From contig NZ_JAAGRN010000011.1 in the NCBI RefSeq assembly GCF_010499255.1, positions 1 to 64,000 on the forward strand: a stretch of 64,000 bases of DNA, read 5' to 3'. Shown in pieces: positions 6,992 to 15,205 of this stretch. The notes under the pieces are model-generated. The model worked only from the letters and a program-made list of their open reading frames with translations. It did no database searches and had not been told where the DNA came from. Position numbers and translations under genes: made by a program. The stretch comes from Sheuella amnicola. GTDB lineage: Bacteria > Pseudomonadota > Gammaproteobacteria > Burkholderiales > Burkholderiaceae_B. Each line of letters opens with the position of its first letter. Position 1 is the first letter of the stretch.

Positions 6992-7984
6992 TTAATTGGC
7001 TTTTGCACCGGAGTCGCGAACAATCTTGCCCCATTTCGCTAGTTCAGTCACTGTGAATTCATTGAATTCCTGAGTCGGCATGGGAGTAATGATCATGCCA
7101 AGTTCGGTGAATCTCTTTTGAACATCGGGATCAGTCATGATTTTTGTTGTCGCTTTGTAAAGTTTGTCGACAACATCTTTTGGCATGCCAGCAGGTCCGG
7201 ATAATCCCCACCAAGGTCTGAGTTCATAGCCTTTCACTGTATCGCCGATCGGCGGAACCTCAGGTGCAATCGGATTGCGTTCGGCTGTCGCCACACCCAT
7301 GGCTTTAAGCTGACCTGACTTAACGTGTGGATAAATAACGGGCACATGATAGAACGTCATGGTGACTTCGCCGGACAACAGATCGGTTAATCCTTGGGTA
7401 ATGTTTTTATATGGCACATGTTGAATGTCGATGTCCGCCATTGTTTTAAGAAGTTCGCCCGCCATGTGAGGCGATGTGCCAGAGCCGGCAGAAATATAGG
7501 TCAATTTACCGGGGTTGGCTTTGGCATAGGCGATGAGCTCGGCCATATTGTTGGCTGGCACTTTAGGATTGATGACCAGCATATTCGGTGCCGATACCAT
7601 CAGCGTGATGTGAGTAAAGTCTTTAATTGGATCAAATGGGACTTTGGAATAAAGCGCCGGATTGGTTGCATGCGTAGCACTAGTGGAAAATGTAAGTGTG
7701 TAACCATCCGGTGCCGCACGGGCGACTGTCTCGGCGGCAATATTGCCGCCCGCTCCGGCTTTATTGTCCACAACGACTGACTGCCCGAGTTCTTCGCTGA
7801 GCTTTTGTGCATAAATTCGGGCAATGACATCGGTAGTCGTGCCGGCAGAGTAGGGAACGACAAATCGAATAGGTCTGTTCGGATAATCTTGAGCTTGAGC
7901 GCCCAAAGATGTCATGGCGCTACAAAGGGCAAGAGCCCAAAGGCCCATTTTTTTGATTTGATTTACAAGGCTTGGCCGATTCAT
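6992..7984 (-). CDS. Bug-family (TctC-like) periplasmic substrate receptor
   Basis: A 330-residue periplasmic binding protein of tripartite tricarboxylate transporters. A signal peptide ends near ALGAQAQ, followed by the Bug opening YPNRPIRFVVPYSAGTTTDVIAR, then VVVDNKAGAGGNIAAE and PDGYTL, the loops that clamp a carboxylate. Bug receptors bind diverse acids, amides and nicotinate-like compounds. No TctA/TctB membrane genes are nearby, so it must share a permease or act as a sensor. It is followed by the MetE-core gene, suggesting a common substrate. Confidence 0.9.
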   Translation of the reverse strand: MNRPSLVNQIKKMGLWALALCSAMTSLGAQAQDYPNRPIRFVVPYSAGTTTDVIARIYAQKLSEELGQSVVVDNKAGAGGNIAAETVARAAPDGYTLTFSTSATHATNPALYSKVPFDPIKDFTHITLMVSAPNMLVINPKVPANNMAELIAYAKANPGKLTYISAGSGTSPHMAGELLKTMADIDIQHVPYKNITQGLTDLLSGEVTMTFYHVPVIYPHVKSGQLKAMGVATAERNPIAPEVPPIGDTVKGYELRPWWGLSGPAGMPKDVVDKLYKATTKIMTDPDVQKRFTELGMIITPMPTQEFNEFTVTELAKWGKIVRDSGAKAN

Positions 7985-8298
7985 GCGTTTGTCTCCAAAT
8001 AAATGGCAAATTAATGTGTTTATTTAGTTGTGACGCTGAGTTTAGCTTTTGGATTTGATCGAGATGTATATCAATAACCCTAGGTTTTTGAAGAAAATTT
8101 CATAAATTGCTGGGATCGAACGGTCTAAACAACGATCTGGGTTTGCATGGTCAATTTATAAAGCACTAAATCTGGTAACGTTTATTCACACTCATAAGAT
8201 GGGTAAAAAGTGTCTAAAAGTGTTTGTTTTGCGGTGATGAGAGTTCTTTTGATCATGCTGGTATCAGAATCAAGCAGCTATTTCTAACGAAGAGATTA
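7985..8298. other. Divergent intergenic region, AT-rich
   Basis: A 314-base region between the Bug receptor and the lytic transglycosylase, with both genes reading outward. I see no open gene. The only clear pattern is a direct repeat AAAAGTGT at 8206-8213 and 8216-8223, exactly 10 bases apart, on the transglycosylase side. No -35/-10 pair was convincing by eye. Confidence 0.4.
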
Positions 8299-9537
8299 AT
8301 GATGTATTGTTTTCAAATCCGATTTAAAAGTGTGGTTGCCTCTTTACTGATGTCAGGTATTTTTGCGTCGCAAGCCATGGCGCAATCCTTCGATTCGTGT
8401 GTCAATGGGTTGCGCCAAACTGCAATGAATCAAGGCATTTCCCAGAACACATTCGACAAAGCCTTCAAGGGGATCGAGCCGGATCCGGAAGTATTGAAAT
8501 CATTTGATTATCAACCCGAGTTCAGAATCCCGATCTGGGATTATGTGGCTGGCTTGGTCGATGATGAGCGCGTTGCTGATGGTCGGGCAATGATGAAGCA
8601 ATGGTCCAAGATTTTGGATCAGGCAGAACAACAATATGGTGTCGATAAGAATGTGATCGTTGCTGTCTGGGGCGTGGAGTCGAACTTTGGGCGCATTCAA
8701 GGCAAGCGTGAATTGATTCGATCGCTAGCTACGCTTGTTTGCGCAAATAAACGCCAGACATTCTTTCGTGGGGAGTTGATGGCCACTTTGAAGATTCTTC
8801 AATCGGGCGATATTGCGCAAGAGTTTTTAGTTGGGTCCTGGGCAGGCGCATTCGGACAAACCCAGTTCATGCCATCAACTTATCAACGGTTAGCGGTTGA
8901 TTTCGACGGGGACGGACGCAGGGATATTGTGCAGTCGGTGCCTGACGCACTTGGTTCGACTGCTAACTATCTGCACAGAGCCGGTTGGGCTGAGGGCGAG
9001 CCGTGGGGATACGAGGTTAAATTGCCGGAAAACTATAATGGTCCTTCCGGTCGCACGACCAAACAGAGTTTGGCGCAATGGAAGAGCCTTGGAATAAAGC
9101 GCATTGAGCCCGTGAATTCGGTCATGAAGAAGCAGATGCCCGATTCAGCACAAGCCGCCTTGATCTTGCCGTCCGGTGCTAAGGGACCAGCTTTTCTCGT
9201 ATTTCGCAATTTTAATGCGATCTACAGTTATAACGCGGCGGAATCTTATGCATTGTCCATTGCGCATTTGTCAGACCGAATTCAAGGTGGGTCGACTTTC
9301 ACTACGGCATGGCCAACTGATGATGCGGGAACGAGTCGTGCAGAGCGCCGAGAGATTCAACAACGTCTGGTCGATAGGGGATTCGATATCGGCGATGTTG
9401 ATGGATTGATAGGCGCCAAAACGCGAACCGCGATTAGTGAATTTCAGACATCCGTTGGACTGCCTGTCGATGGTCGCGCGGGTCAACGCGTGTTAAGAGC
9501 CTTGAGGACTGCCGGTTCCAAATCGACGGGACAGTAA
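8299..9537 (+). CDS. MltB-type lytic murein transglycosylase with PG-binding domain
   Basis: Cleaves the glycan strand of peptidoglycan to 1,6-anhydromuropeptides in the periplasm. A signal peptide (VVASLLMSGIFASQAMAQ) lacks a lipobox cysteine. The MltB catalytic domain includes the general acid Glu in WGVESNFGRIQG and the conserved GSWAGAFGQTQFMPSTYQ. The C-terminus carries a peptidoglycan-binding repeat domain (IQQRLVDRGFDIGDVDGLIG, then TRTAISEFQ). I chose the ATG at 8299 because GAAGAG precedes it and the signal peptide follows at once; an upstream in-frame ATG at 8224 would add a poor leader. Length of about 412 residues is usual. Confidence 0.9.
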   Translation: MMYCFQIRFKSVVASLLMSGIFASQAMAQSFDSCVNGLRQTAMNQGISQNTFDKAFKGIEPDPEVLKSFDYQPEFRIPIWDYVAGLVDDERVADGRAMMKQWSKILDQAEQQYGVDKNVIVAVWGVESNFGRIQGKRELIRSLATLVCANKRQTFFRGELMATLKILQSGDIAQEFLVGSWAGAFGQTQFMPSTYQRLAVDFDGDGRRDIVQSVPDALGSTANYLHRAGWAEGEPWGYEVKLPENYNGPSGRTTKQSLAQWKSLGIKRIEPVNSVMKKQMPDSAQAALILPSGAKGPAFLVFRNFNAIYSYNAAESYALSIAHLSDRIQGGSTFTTAWPTDDAGTSRAERREIQQRLVDRGFDIGDVDGLIGAKTRTAISEFQTSVGLPVDGRAGQRVLRALRTAGSKSTGQ

Positions 9538-9579
9538 TGATTGGATCAAAGCATACGGATAAGAACATACACATTTACG

Positions 9580-10197
9580 ATGAAGATTAAATTCGCAGAA
9601 CTCTATATGGACTTTCTAAAATCGTCCCGGATTTATAAGCTGAGTTATCAGCCGGTAAAAGGGAGGGACGAGAACAGCATGGGTGAAATGTGGTTGAAGC
9701 GTTATCTATTGAATGAAACCAGTGCGAAGGGTGAAACCTATTTGACGTTGCAGTCGCCTTTCGGGTTGACCTTAGACGATGAGCGACAGGAAGGCAACAA
9801 TTGCGAAAGACTGAATGACAAGCTTGAGACAATCGAGACGATCAATACATTGAATGAACGAGGCGCTGTTCGCGAAAGAATGGCATTTCCTGATCAGATA
9901 GAGATCGGTACGAAATTCTGTCTATTTAAAAAGGCTATTTTCGATCAGTCAGGACAATTGATCGGGGGAGGCACTAGAACGTTTGAATTGCTGAAGCCCG
10001 AACATGCCCAACATCCGGTGCTTTGTCTTAGCGACAGCGTTTACAGGGGCCAAGAGGCTGAGTATGCTGCCGGACAGCATATTTTGCTTGAGGTTCGGCC
10101 AAATGAAGGCTTAACCTTATCCTATGTCGTATTTGACGGCGCAAGCCCGGAATCTACGCTGACTTTCAAAACGTATGATTCGCAGGCGTTGCAGTAG
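9580..10197 (+). CDS. Hypothetical protein, unrecognised
   Basis: I do not recognise this roughly 205-residue protein. It has no signal peptide or membrane helix and is rich in charged residues. Beta-type segments such as ETYLTLQSPFGLTLDD and HILLEVRPNEGLTLSYVVF suggest a beta-sandwich or jelly-roll. It starts 42 bases after the transglycosylase stop in the same direction and could be cotranscribed. Start choice is uncertain: an in-frame TTG at 9541, this ATG, or ATG 9607 are all possible and none has a strong ribosome-binding site. Confidence 0.55.
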   Translation: MKIKFAELYMDFLKSSRIYKLSYQPVKGRDENSMGEMWLKRYLLNETSAKGETYLTLQSPFGLTLDDERQEGNNCERLNDKLETIETINTLNERGAVRERMAFPDQIEIGTKFCLFKKAIFDQSGQLIGGGTRTFELLKPEHAQHPVLCLSDSVYRGQEAEYAAGQHILLEVRPNEGLTLSYVVFDGASPESTLTFKTYDSQALQ

Positions 10198-10215
10198 TCG
10201 CTTGATTGAGCTGTA

Positions 10216-10563
10216 TTAATGAATGTCGTGAAGTTCAACTTCAAAAATCAACGTGGCATTGGGTGGAATGACGCCACCGGCGCCACGAGCGCCGTAACCC
10301 ATCTCGGGCGGTATAACGAGCGTTCTTACGCCACCGATTTTCATGCCGGCGACGCCTTCATCCCAACCACGTATTACGTGGCCTGCGCCAAGAGGAAAGT
10401 CGAATAACTGTCCGCGATCTTTGGAGCTGTCGAATTTGCTGCCTTTGTTGTCGGCTGCTGACGGGTCAAAAAGCCAACCTGTGTAATGGACAGAGACGTA
10501 TTTACCGGGAGTGGCTTCCTGGCCGTTACCGACGGTTGTATCGATTTTTTGCAATTCGCTCAC
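10216..10563 (-). CDS. FKBP-type peptidyl-prolyl cis-trans isomerase
   Basis: A 115-residue single-domain FKBP without signal peptide, so cytoplasmic. It shows the FKBP active-site pattern: [30 protein letters not shown] split across the flap, the Trp-containing [10 protein letters not shown], and the closing [22 protein letters not shown]. It catalyses proline isomerisation and may assist folding. Length and sequence match the short FkpB/FklB-like proteins of betaproteobacteria. It converges with the hypothetical gene at 9580. Confidence 0.95.
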   Translation of the reverse strand: MSELQKIDTTVGNGQEATPGKYVSVHYTGWLFDPSAADNKGSKFDSSKDRGQLFDFPLGAGHVIRGWDEGVAGMKIGGVRTLVIPPEMGYGARGAGGVIPPNATLIFEVELHDIH

Positions 10564-10636
10564 TGTACTGATCCTGATATTGTTAATAGGAGATGGTTAT
10601 TAAGCTGCCAGTGTAGTTCAGATCGAATCTTAAAAA

Positions 10637-10903
10637 TTATTTAAACAGAGCCAGGCACTGGTTCTTCACGTCGCTTGAACGGATGCTGTAACAGGAACTC
10701 TTTTGTTGCCCCACTTTTGCCAGGCAAAAGTTTTTAGTGTCGGCCTCGTGAATCGAGTAGCAATATGATTTCTGATTTTTTGCATTCGCAAGGCAAAAGT
10801 TCTTGCGGTCGTTATTTTGTATCGAATAGCAGTTCGAGGCATTGGCCATTGCATTGCCGGATCCTGTCAGAATCAAGACTAGAAAGGTAATTCTTAAAAG
10901 CAT
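10637..10903 (-). CDS. Small secreted protein with three 23-residue Cys repeats
   Basis: An 88-residue protein with a signal peptide (ending near GNAMANA) and three repeats of exactly 23 residues. The pattern is CYSI-x3-D-x-KN-x-CLA, with cysteine pairs at 25/37, 48/60 and 71/83. Each repeat has two cysteines 12 residues apart, well suited to one disulfide per repeat in the periplasm. I recall similar short CYxI/CLA repeat proteins in other Burkholderiales but no assigned function. It is followed by FKBP 73 bases downstream and preceded by slyX, all on the minus strand. Confidence 0.75.
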   Translation of the reverse strand: MLLRITFLVLILTGSGNAMANASNCYSIQNNDRKNFCLANAKNQKSYCYSIHEADTKNFCLAKVGQQKSSCYSIRSSDVKNQCLALFK

Positions 10904-10924
10904 GGTTTCGACCTCCGGTTCAGG

Positions 10925-11143
10925 CTAATAATGTGGCGGTAGTTCATCTCGCAAGCTAGGTTGTTGTGTGCTCCGTTCCTCGGGTATAAATTGTCTTAAT
11001 GCGATGATTTCACGAGACAATGCTTCGATTTGTCGCTGCTGCCGAAATACTGCTTGGTTTAGCTGATCCAGTAAATCATCCGCTAGCCCGAGTTTGATTT
11101 CGAGCTCTGTTAGCCTTTTTTCCGTTTGCGAGTCTTGATTCAT
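10925..11143 (-). CDS. slyX: SlyX family protein
   Basis: A 72-residue cytoplasmic protein consisting almost entirely of a coiled coil (LTELEIKLGLADDLLDQLNQ onward) and ending in the family's characteristic DELPPHY. In enterobacteria slyX lies beside the FKBP gene slyD; here an FKBP gene also lies close by on the same strand. Molecular function is unknown. It is 17 bases from the alpha/beta hydrolase upstream, so cotranscription is likely. Confidence 0.9.
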   Translation of the reverse strand: MNQDSQTEKRLTELEIKLGLADDLLDQLNQAVFRQQRQIEALSREIIALRQFIPEERSTQQPSLRDELPPHY

Positions 11144-11160
11144 TGGATCAGCTTTTGATG

Positions 11161-12027
11161 TTAGTGTCCGGCCAATGATCTTGGGTCTCGATCAACCCAG
11201 CGACCGGCTTCAACGGTCGCAATAAAATCAGCCAGAAATAGATTGAAATAGTCCGGCTCCTCAAGATTGATCGTGTGGCCAGTCTTGGGTAGCATCAGTA
11301 GACCACAGGCAGGCAGTACTTTTTTCAGAAAGATGCCGGGAGCGATGCATTGATCGTCTTCATCCCCGTTGATCACGAGTGTAGGCACTTTCATCACTTT
11401 GAGTTGCTCTTCGAAATCATAAATCGAAGGACGGGATGCCTGAACGCCGCGCATGGTGTTGGCAGATCCCAACGAGTCGTGTTCTCCCAAGCGTGTTGCA
11501 AACTCTTGCCAGCCGCGGGGGTCTTTATTTTGAAGTTGAACCCGCGTGGAACCCAGCGCATAGGTTTTAGCAAGCTCTTTTGCGCCTATGCGATCAAACT
11601 GCTCTGCAGTTGCCCGTGACAAGGCGCGATAATGTTCCTGGGTATCTTTTGCGGCAGCGTAGCCGGCGCCGGCTACCGTTAGCGACAGCGCACGGTCGGG
11701 TGCAGTCATTCCAAAATGAATGGTGGCAAATCCTCCCATCGACAAGCCGACAATATGGGCCTTTTCGATTTTGGCTGCATCCATAACGGAAATGATATCT
11801 TGAACGGCCTGGGCTTGGGAGTAGGATGATGCTTCACGAGGAATGTCCGAAGGAGGATAGCCTCGCGCCGAATATGTTATGCAGCGATGCCGGCGGGAAA
11901 AGTGGCGCATCTGCGGTTCCCAGGCACGCCAATCCCCGGCAAACTCGTGTACAAATACTATGGGGGTGCCGGTACCGGCCTGCTCATAGTAAAGATTGTA
12001 ATTGTCGTTGGTTTTCGCTAATGGCAT
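11161..12027 (-). CDS. Alpha/beta-hydrolase fold protein
   Basis: A 288-residue cytoplasmic hydrolase. The oxyanion region (PIVFVHEFAGDWRAWEPQ), nucleophile elbow GLSMGG near residue 105, the acid in VINGDEDDQC and the histidine in LPKTGHTINLEEP give a complete triad. The family covers esterases, C-C hydrolases and lactonases such as 3-oxoadipate enol-lactonase; the short cap does not decide between them. It heads a leftward run with slyX and the Cys-repeat gene. Substrate unknown. Confidence 0.85.
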   Translation of the reverse strand: MPLAKTNDNYNLYYEQAGTGTPIVFVHEFAGDWRAWEPQMRHFSRRHRCITYSARGYPPSDIPREASSYSQAQAVQDIISVMDAAKIEKAHIVGLSMGGFATIHFGMTAPDRALSLTVAGAGYAAAKDTQEHYRALSRATAEQFDRIGAKELAKTYALGSTRVQLQNKDPRGWQEFATRLGEHDSLGSANTMRGVQASRPSIYDFEEQLKVMKVPTLVINGDEDDQCIAPGIFLKKVLPACGLLMLPKTGHTINLEEPDYFNLFLADFIATVEAGRWVDRDPRSLAGH

Positions 12028-12157
12028 AACTTTGGTCTCCCGAATTAATTTGTTGTCTTTTTTTACTGAGTTATCTCACAATTGTGCCTGAAATAGTGCC
12101 TTCTATATCGAGGCAAAGTCAACTTGCTTGTCGTATTGAATCATTCGGAGAACTTTA

Positions 12158-12955
12158 ATGTTTGATTTATTGTCATTGCTTCGTAGCCTGATGGTTGCGA
12201 TTGCTGTCATGATTGGCATGATTTGCAACGTGGGGGCGGAGCAAATTAATGTCATTACATCAGGCGCTTTTTCGGTGGCATTCAAGCAGCTCGTTCCGAT
12301 CTTTGAGCAAAAGACCGGTCATCAGGTAAATATGTTTTTTGGCGCATCAATGGGTTCCGCGCCTGACTCGATTCCCACAAGACTTGGCCGGGGTGAAGCT
12401 TTTGATGTGTTGATTCTGGCGGGGCCGGCACTTGCAATCTTTATCGATCAGGGGGTTGTTCTGGATGGTACGCGCGTCGATCTGGCTAACTCGACAATTG
12501 GTGCTGTTGTTCGCAAAGGGGCTCCCAAACCTGATATTAGTACTGTGGATGCGCTTAGAAACACCCTTCTGCAAGCAAAGTCGATTGCATATTCGGCAAG
12601 CGCGAGCGGAACCTATTTGTCTGCGGAAGTCTTTCCCAAGCTTGGCATCGCTGATCAGTTGAAAGATACGGCCCGAAAAATTTACAGTGAGCGGGTTGCT
12701 ACGGTCGTGGCGCGAGGAGATGCCGAACTTGGTTTTCAGCAGTTGAGTGAATTGTTTTCGATAGAGGGTGTGGATTTCATTGGCGAGTTGCCCCCGCAGG
12801 TGCAACAGACAATCCCATTTTCTGCAGGTATCGTCAAACAAACTCAAAAAAGACAAATTGCACAGGAGCTAATCGGATTTTTTGCTTCTGAAGAGGCTGC
12901 GCCAATCATTCGCAAAACAGGCATGCATCCATTGATGCAGAAAATGCCCTGGTGA
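12158..12955 (+). CDS. ModA-like periplasmic substrate-binding protein (orphan)
   Basis: A 265-residue type II periplasmic binding protein with an N-terminal signal sequence ending near NVGAEQ. The opening INVITSGAFSVAFKQLVPIF, then GEAFDVLIL and KRQIAQELIGFF, resemble ModA and related oxyanion receptors. No ModB/ModC genes are adjacent, and many Burkholderiales carry such orphan copies. Ligand could be molybdate, another oxyanion or an organic acid; I cannot tell. It converges with the MFS gene, the stop codons being only one base apart. Confidence 0.75.
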   Translation: MFDLLSLLRSLMVAIAVMIGMICNVGAEQINVITSGAFSVAFKQLVPIFEQKTGHQVNMFFGASMGSAPDSIPTRLGRGEAFDVLILAGPALAIFIDQGVVLDGTRVDLANSTIGAVVRKGAPKPDISTVDALRNTLLQAKSIAYSASASGTYLSAEVFPKLGIADQLKDTARKIYSERVATVVARGDAELGFQQLSELFSIEGVDFIGELPPQVQQTIPFSAGIVKQTQKRQIAQELIGFFASEEAAPIIRKTGMHPLMQKMPW

Positions 12956-12956
12956 T

Positions 12957-14189
12957 TCAGCTTGCCGACTTGGTCCGCCCCGAAATGATGATCACTGCCG
13001 CGATCAGATTAATCAAGATGGATAGCACCAAAGGTAAGGCATAGTTGTTGTCCAGGTCGTAGAGTATGCCGAAAAATCCCGGCCCCATCGCGGACATGAT
13101 CTGCATAAGGGTCGCACAAAGACCGAAGACGACACCGAAGGAGGCGGAACCGAATTCACGCCGTACGATCAACGGGGGCAAGGTCGTAATGTTGCCTGCA
13201 GTCATTCCGTACAAAAGCACGCCGGCGATCAGTCCCCATGCGTGATCTAAAAAAAAGTAGCTTACGGACAATGAAATTGCGGCTTGAATCAAAACCCCTA
13301 ATGCAATTAGGCGCACATCGAATCGATCTGAAAACTTGGCCAGTAATATCCGACCTCCGAATGCGAACATCGCTGACGCCGTAACACAAAGCGCAGTGGA
13401 TGATTCGCCTATTTTTGGCAACAGGAGTGAGACCTGATGGGTCAGAAATCCGATTTGAACCATCAATGCCAAACCGAAAGCCAGCATGACTGTTTGGAGC
13501 TTAATTGTTCCAAGCGCTTGCCTGCGAGTCCATGTATGCGCTTTGTGTGAAGCATCGTCAGATCGTGGGGTAAGTCCATCCGGTTCAAGCCCCATGTCCT
13601 GGGGACGATGTCTCATGACTAATAAGCCGATGCTCCAGACGATGGTGACCATTAATATGGCTACAACCATCATTGCATGTGCAAAGCCGAATGCATGAAT
13701 AAGGGCAAGAAGCACCGGAACCCCGACCATGCCGCCAATGCTTGCCCCAAGTAACGCTGTCGAGACGGCACGACCCTGATGACGTTCGAACCAGGGTGCG
13801 AGCGAAGAGGTGATTGCGGTTGTCGATACGCATGACCATCCCAGCCCCATCAAAGCGAAGGCGACATACACTTGCCAAATCTCGTTGACCCGCCCCATGC
13901 TGGCCAGTCCGGTTGCCATGATCGCTGAACCGGTCAGCATGACCGGAGTCGGTCCAATTCTCTGAATCGTGCTTCCGACAAAACTCAGCACGGTTGCATT
14001 GACCAGAAACGAAAGCGTCAAGGCAGAAGAGACTGTACCAACTGACCAACCATGGATTTTGCTCAGTGTAGGTACGTAGACACTTGGACCGTAAAGTGCG
14101 AACGACCAAGCTACGATAGCGACAAGCATGCAGCCCCAAACCATCCACCAACCGTGAAAAACCTTGCGTTGCCCAACTTTTTCAAACAC
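12957..14189 (-). CDS. MFS transporter, OFA/monocarboxylate-like
   Basis: A 410-residue, 12-helix carrier. The opening FHGWWMVWGCMLVAIVAWSF, then GRAVSTALLGASIGGMVGVP, match OFA-type MFS proteins (oxalate:formate antiporter family) and bacterial monocarboxylate carriers. Basic loop residues (RHRPQDMGLEPDG) lie between the two six-helix halves, as usual. The gene stands alone between convergent and divergent neighbours, so its substrate is open. A second OFA-type carrier sits at 22562. Confidence 0.85.
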   Translation of the reverse strand: MFEKVGQRKVFHGWWMVWGCMLVAIVAWSFALYGPSVYVPTLSKIHGWSVGTVSSALTLSFLVNATVLSFVGSTIQRIGPTPVMLTGSAIMATGLASMGRVNEIWQVYVAFALMGLGWSCVSTTAITSSLAPWFERHQGRAVSTALLGASIGGMVGVPVLLALIHAFGFAHAMMVVAILMVTIVWSIGLLVMRHRPQDMGLEPDGLTPRSDDASHKAHTWTRRQALGTIKLQTVMLAFGLALMVQIGFLTHQVSLLLPKIGESSTALCVTASAMFAFGGRILLAKFSDRFDVRLIALGVLIQAAISLSVSYFFLDHAWGLIAGVLLYGMTAGNITTLPPLIVRREFGSASFGVVFGLCATLMQIMSAMGPGFFGILYDLDNNYALPLVLSILINLIAAVIIISGRTKSAS

Positions 14190-14310
14190 TACTCATCCCC
14201 TATCCCAATGCTTTGATTCCAATGATGCCGTACAACCCCTCAAATTAATGTGGTTTTTAGGGGATTTCGATGCGTATACTGGAGTTTGATCAAAATTTCT
14301 GGAGCTTGAA

Positions 14311-14655
14311 GTGTCGACCCCGATAAATCCATTGAATAATAACTTTGCCGTTGCTCCCCAGCTTGGATCAGAGGATATGGCCGCTGTTGCGGCCGCCGGG
14401 TACAAAAGTGTCATTATCAATCGCCCTGATTTTGAAGGCGGGGCTGACCAACCGACCGCAGAGACCGTTGCTGCCGCTGCGCGCGCTGCAGGATTGCAGG
14501 TTGTTTACCAGCCGGTAGTCAGTGGCGGAATGACGCCTGCCGATGTCGAACGTTTTGCCGAGTTGCTCAAGACGTTACCCACCCCGATCTTGGCCTATTG
14601 CCGAACGGGAACCCGATGCACGGTTCTGTATCGTGCTGCGACGGGAACAAATTGA
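14311..14655 (+). CDS. BLH/DUF442 phosphatase-like protein (TIGR01244 family)
   Basis: A 114-residue protein of the beta-lactamase-hydrolase-like phosphatase group. The active-site loop YCRTGTRCT has the short Cys-x4-Arg form seen in this family rather than the Cys-x5-Arg of ordinary dual-specificity phosphatases. AVAPQLGSEDMAAVAAAGYKSVI at the start also fits. Related domains are fused to sulfide-oxidising persulfide dioxygenases, so a sulfur role is often suggested. The GTG start at 14311 is preceded by GGAG at a suitable distance. Confidence 0.85.
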   Translation: MSTPINPLNNNFAVAPQLGSEDMAAVAAAGYKSVIINRPDFEGGADQPTAETVAAAARAAGLQVVYQPVVSGGMTPADVERFAELLKTLPTPILAYCRTGTRCTVLYRAATGTN

Positions 14656-14665
14656 TTTGAATCAA
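14652..14665. promoter_or_regulatory. FNR/ANR box upstream of the universal stress protein gene
   Basis: TTGATTTGAATCAA is a perfect match to the FNR/ANR consensus TTGAT-N4-ATCAA. It begins within the last codons of the upstream gene and lies about 90 bases before the stress protein start. Universal stress genes are often activated by FNR-type regulators when oxygen is low. Confidence 0.75.
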
Positions 14666-14749
14666 TTGGGGCGCACAAGAGGTTCTGTGCGAACCATATT
14701 TGTACTAGGATGATCGCATTGCGGTACAGTGCTTTATAGGGGTTAAAAA

Positions 14750-15205
14750 ATGTTTAATAAAATTCTAATTCCAACCGATGGTTCTGCTCTGTCGGCTCAA
14801 TCGGCTAATGCCGGAATTTCGTTTGCAAGAACAACTGGTGCAGAAATTGTGGCCTTGTATGTTACTCAGCCGTTTGCGTCGACAATCGGTTTTGACGGTA
14901 TGGCTGCGGCCTATGCCATCAGCGATGAGGATTATGACAAAGCAACGGCTGAGCAAGCTCAGAAATACCTGCAAATGATCGTTGATCGCGCAACGACTGC
15001 AGGAGTCAAGGCAAGCTCACACGCTGTTTCCAACTTTAACGTGGCCGAGGGAATTGTTCAGGCGGCCAAGGACAAGCATTGCGACATGATTTTTATCGGT
15101 AGCCACGGTAGAAGTGGATTGTCGCGCGTGCTGCTGGGCAGTGTGACAACTAAAGTGTTGTCGCTGACACATACGCCCGTGCTGGTTTATCGAGTCAAGG
15201 ATTAG
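14750..15205 (+). CDS. Universal stress protein (UspA family)
   Basis: A 151-residue single-domain UspA protein. It opens with FNKILIPTDGSALS and carries the ATP-binding pattern GSHGRSGLSRVLLGSVTTKVL near residues 122-142, then HTPVLVYR. Members with this G2xG9xGS-type motif bind ATP and act in stress survival. An FNR/ANR box upstream suggests induction under low oxygen. Its last four bases overlap the stop of the convergent SulP gene. Confidence 0.95.
   Translation: MFNKILIPTDGSALSAQSANAGISFARTTGAEIVALYVTQPFASTIGFDGMAAAYAISDEDYDKATAEQAQKYLQMIVDRATTAGVKASSHAVSNFNVAEGIVQAAKDKHCDMIFIGSHGRSGLSRVLLGSVTTKVLSLTHTPVLVYRVKD

Noticed and set aside
14650-14667. Palindrome read as a terminator of the BLH phosphatase gene
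   Set aside because: It is AT-rich with a 2-base centre, has no T run, and matches the FNR/ANR consensus exactly, so a protein site is the better reading.
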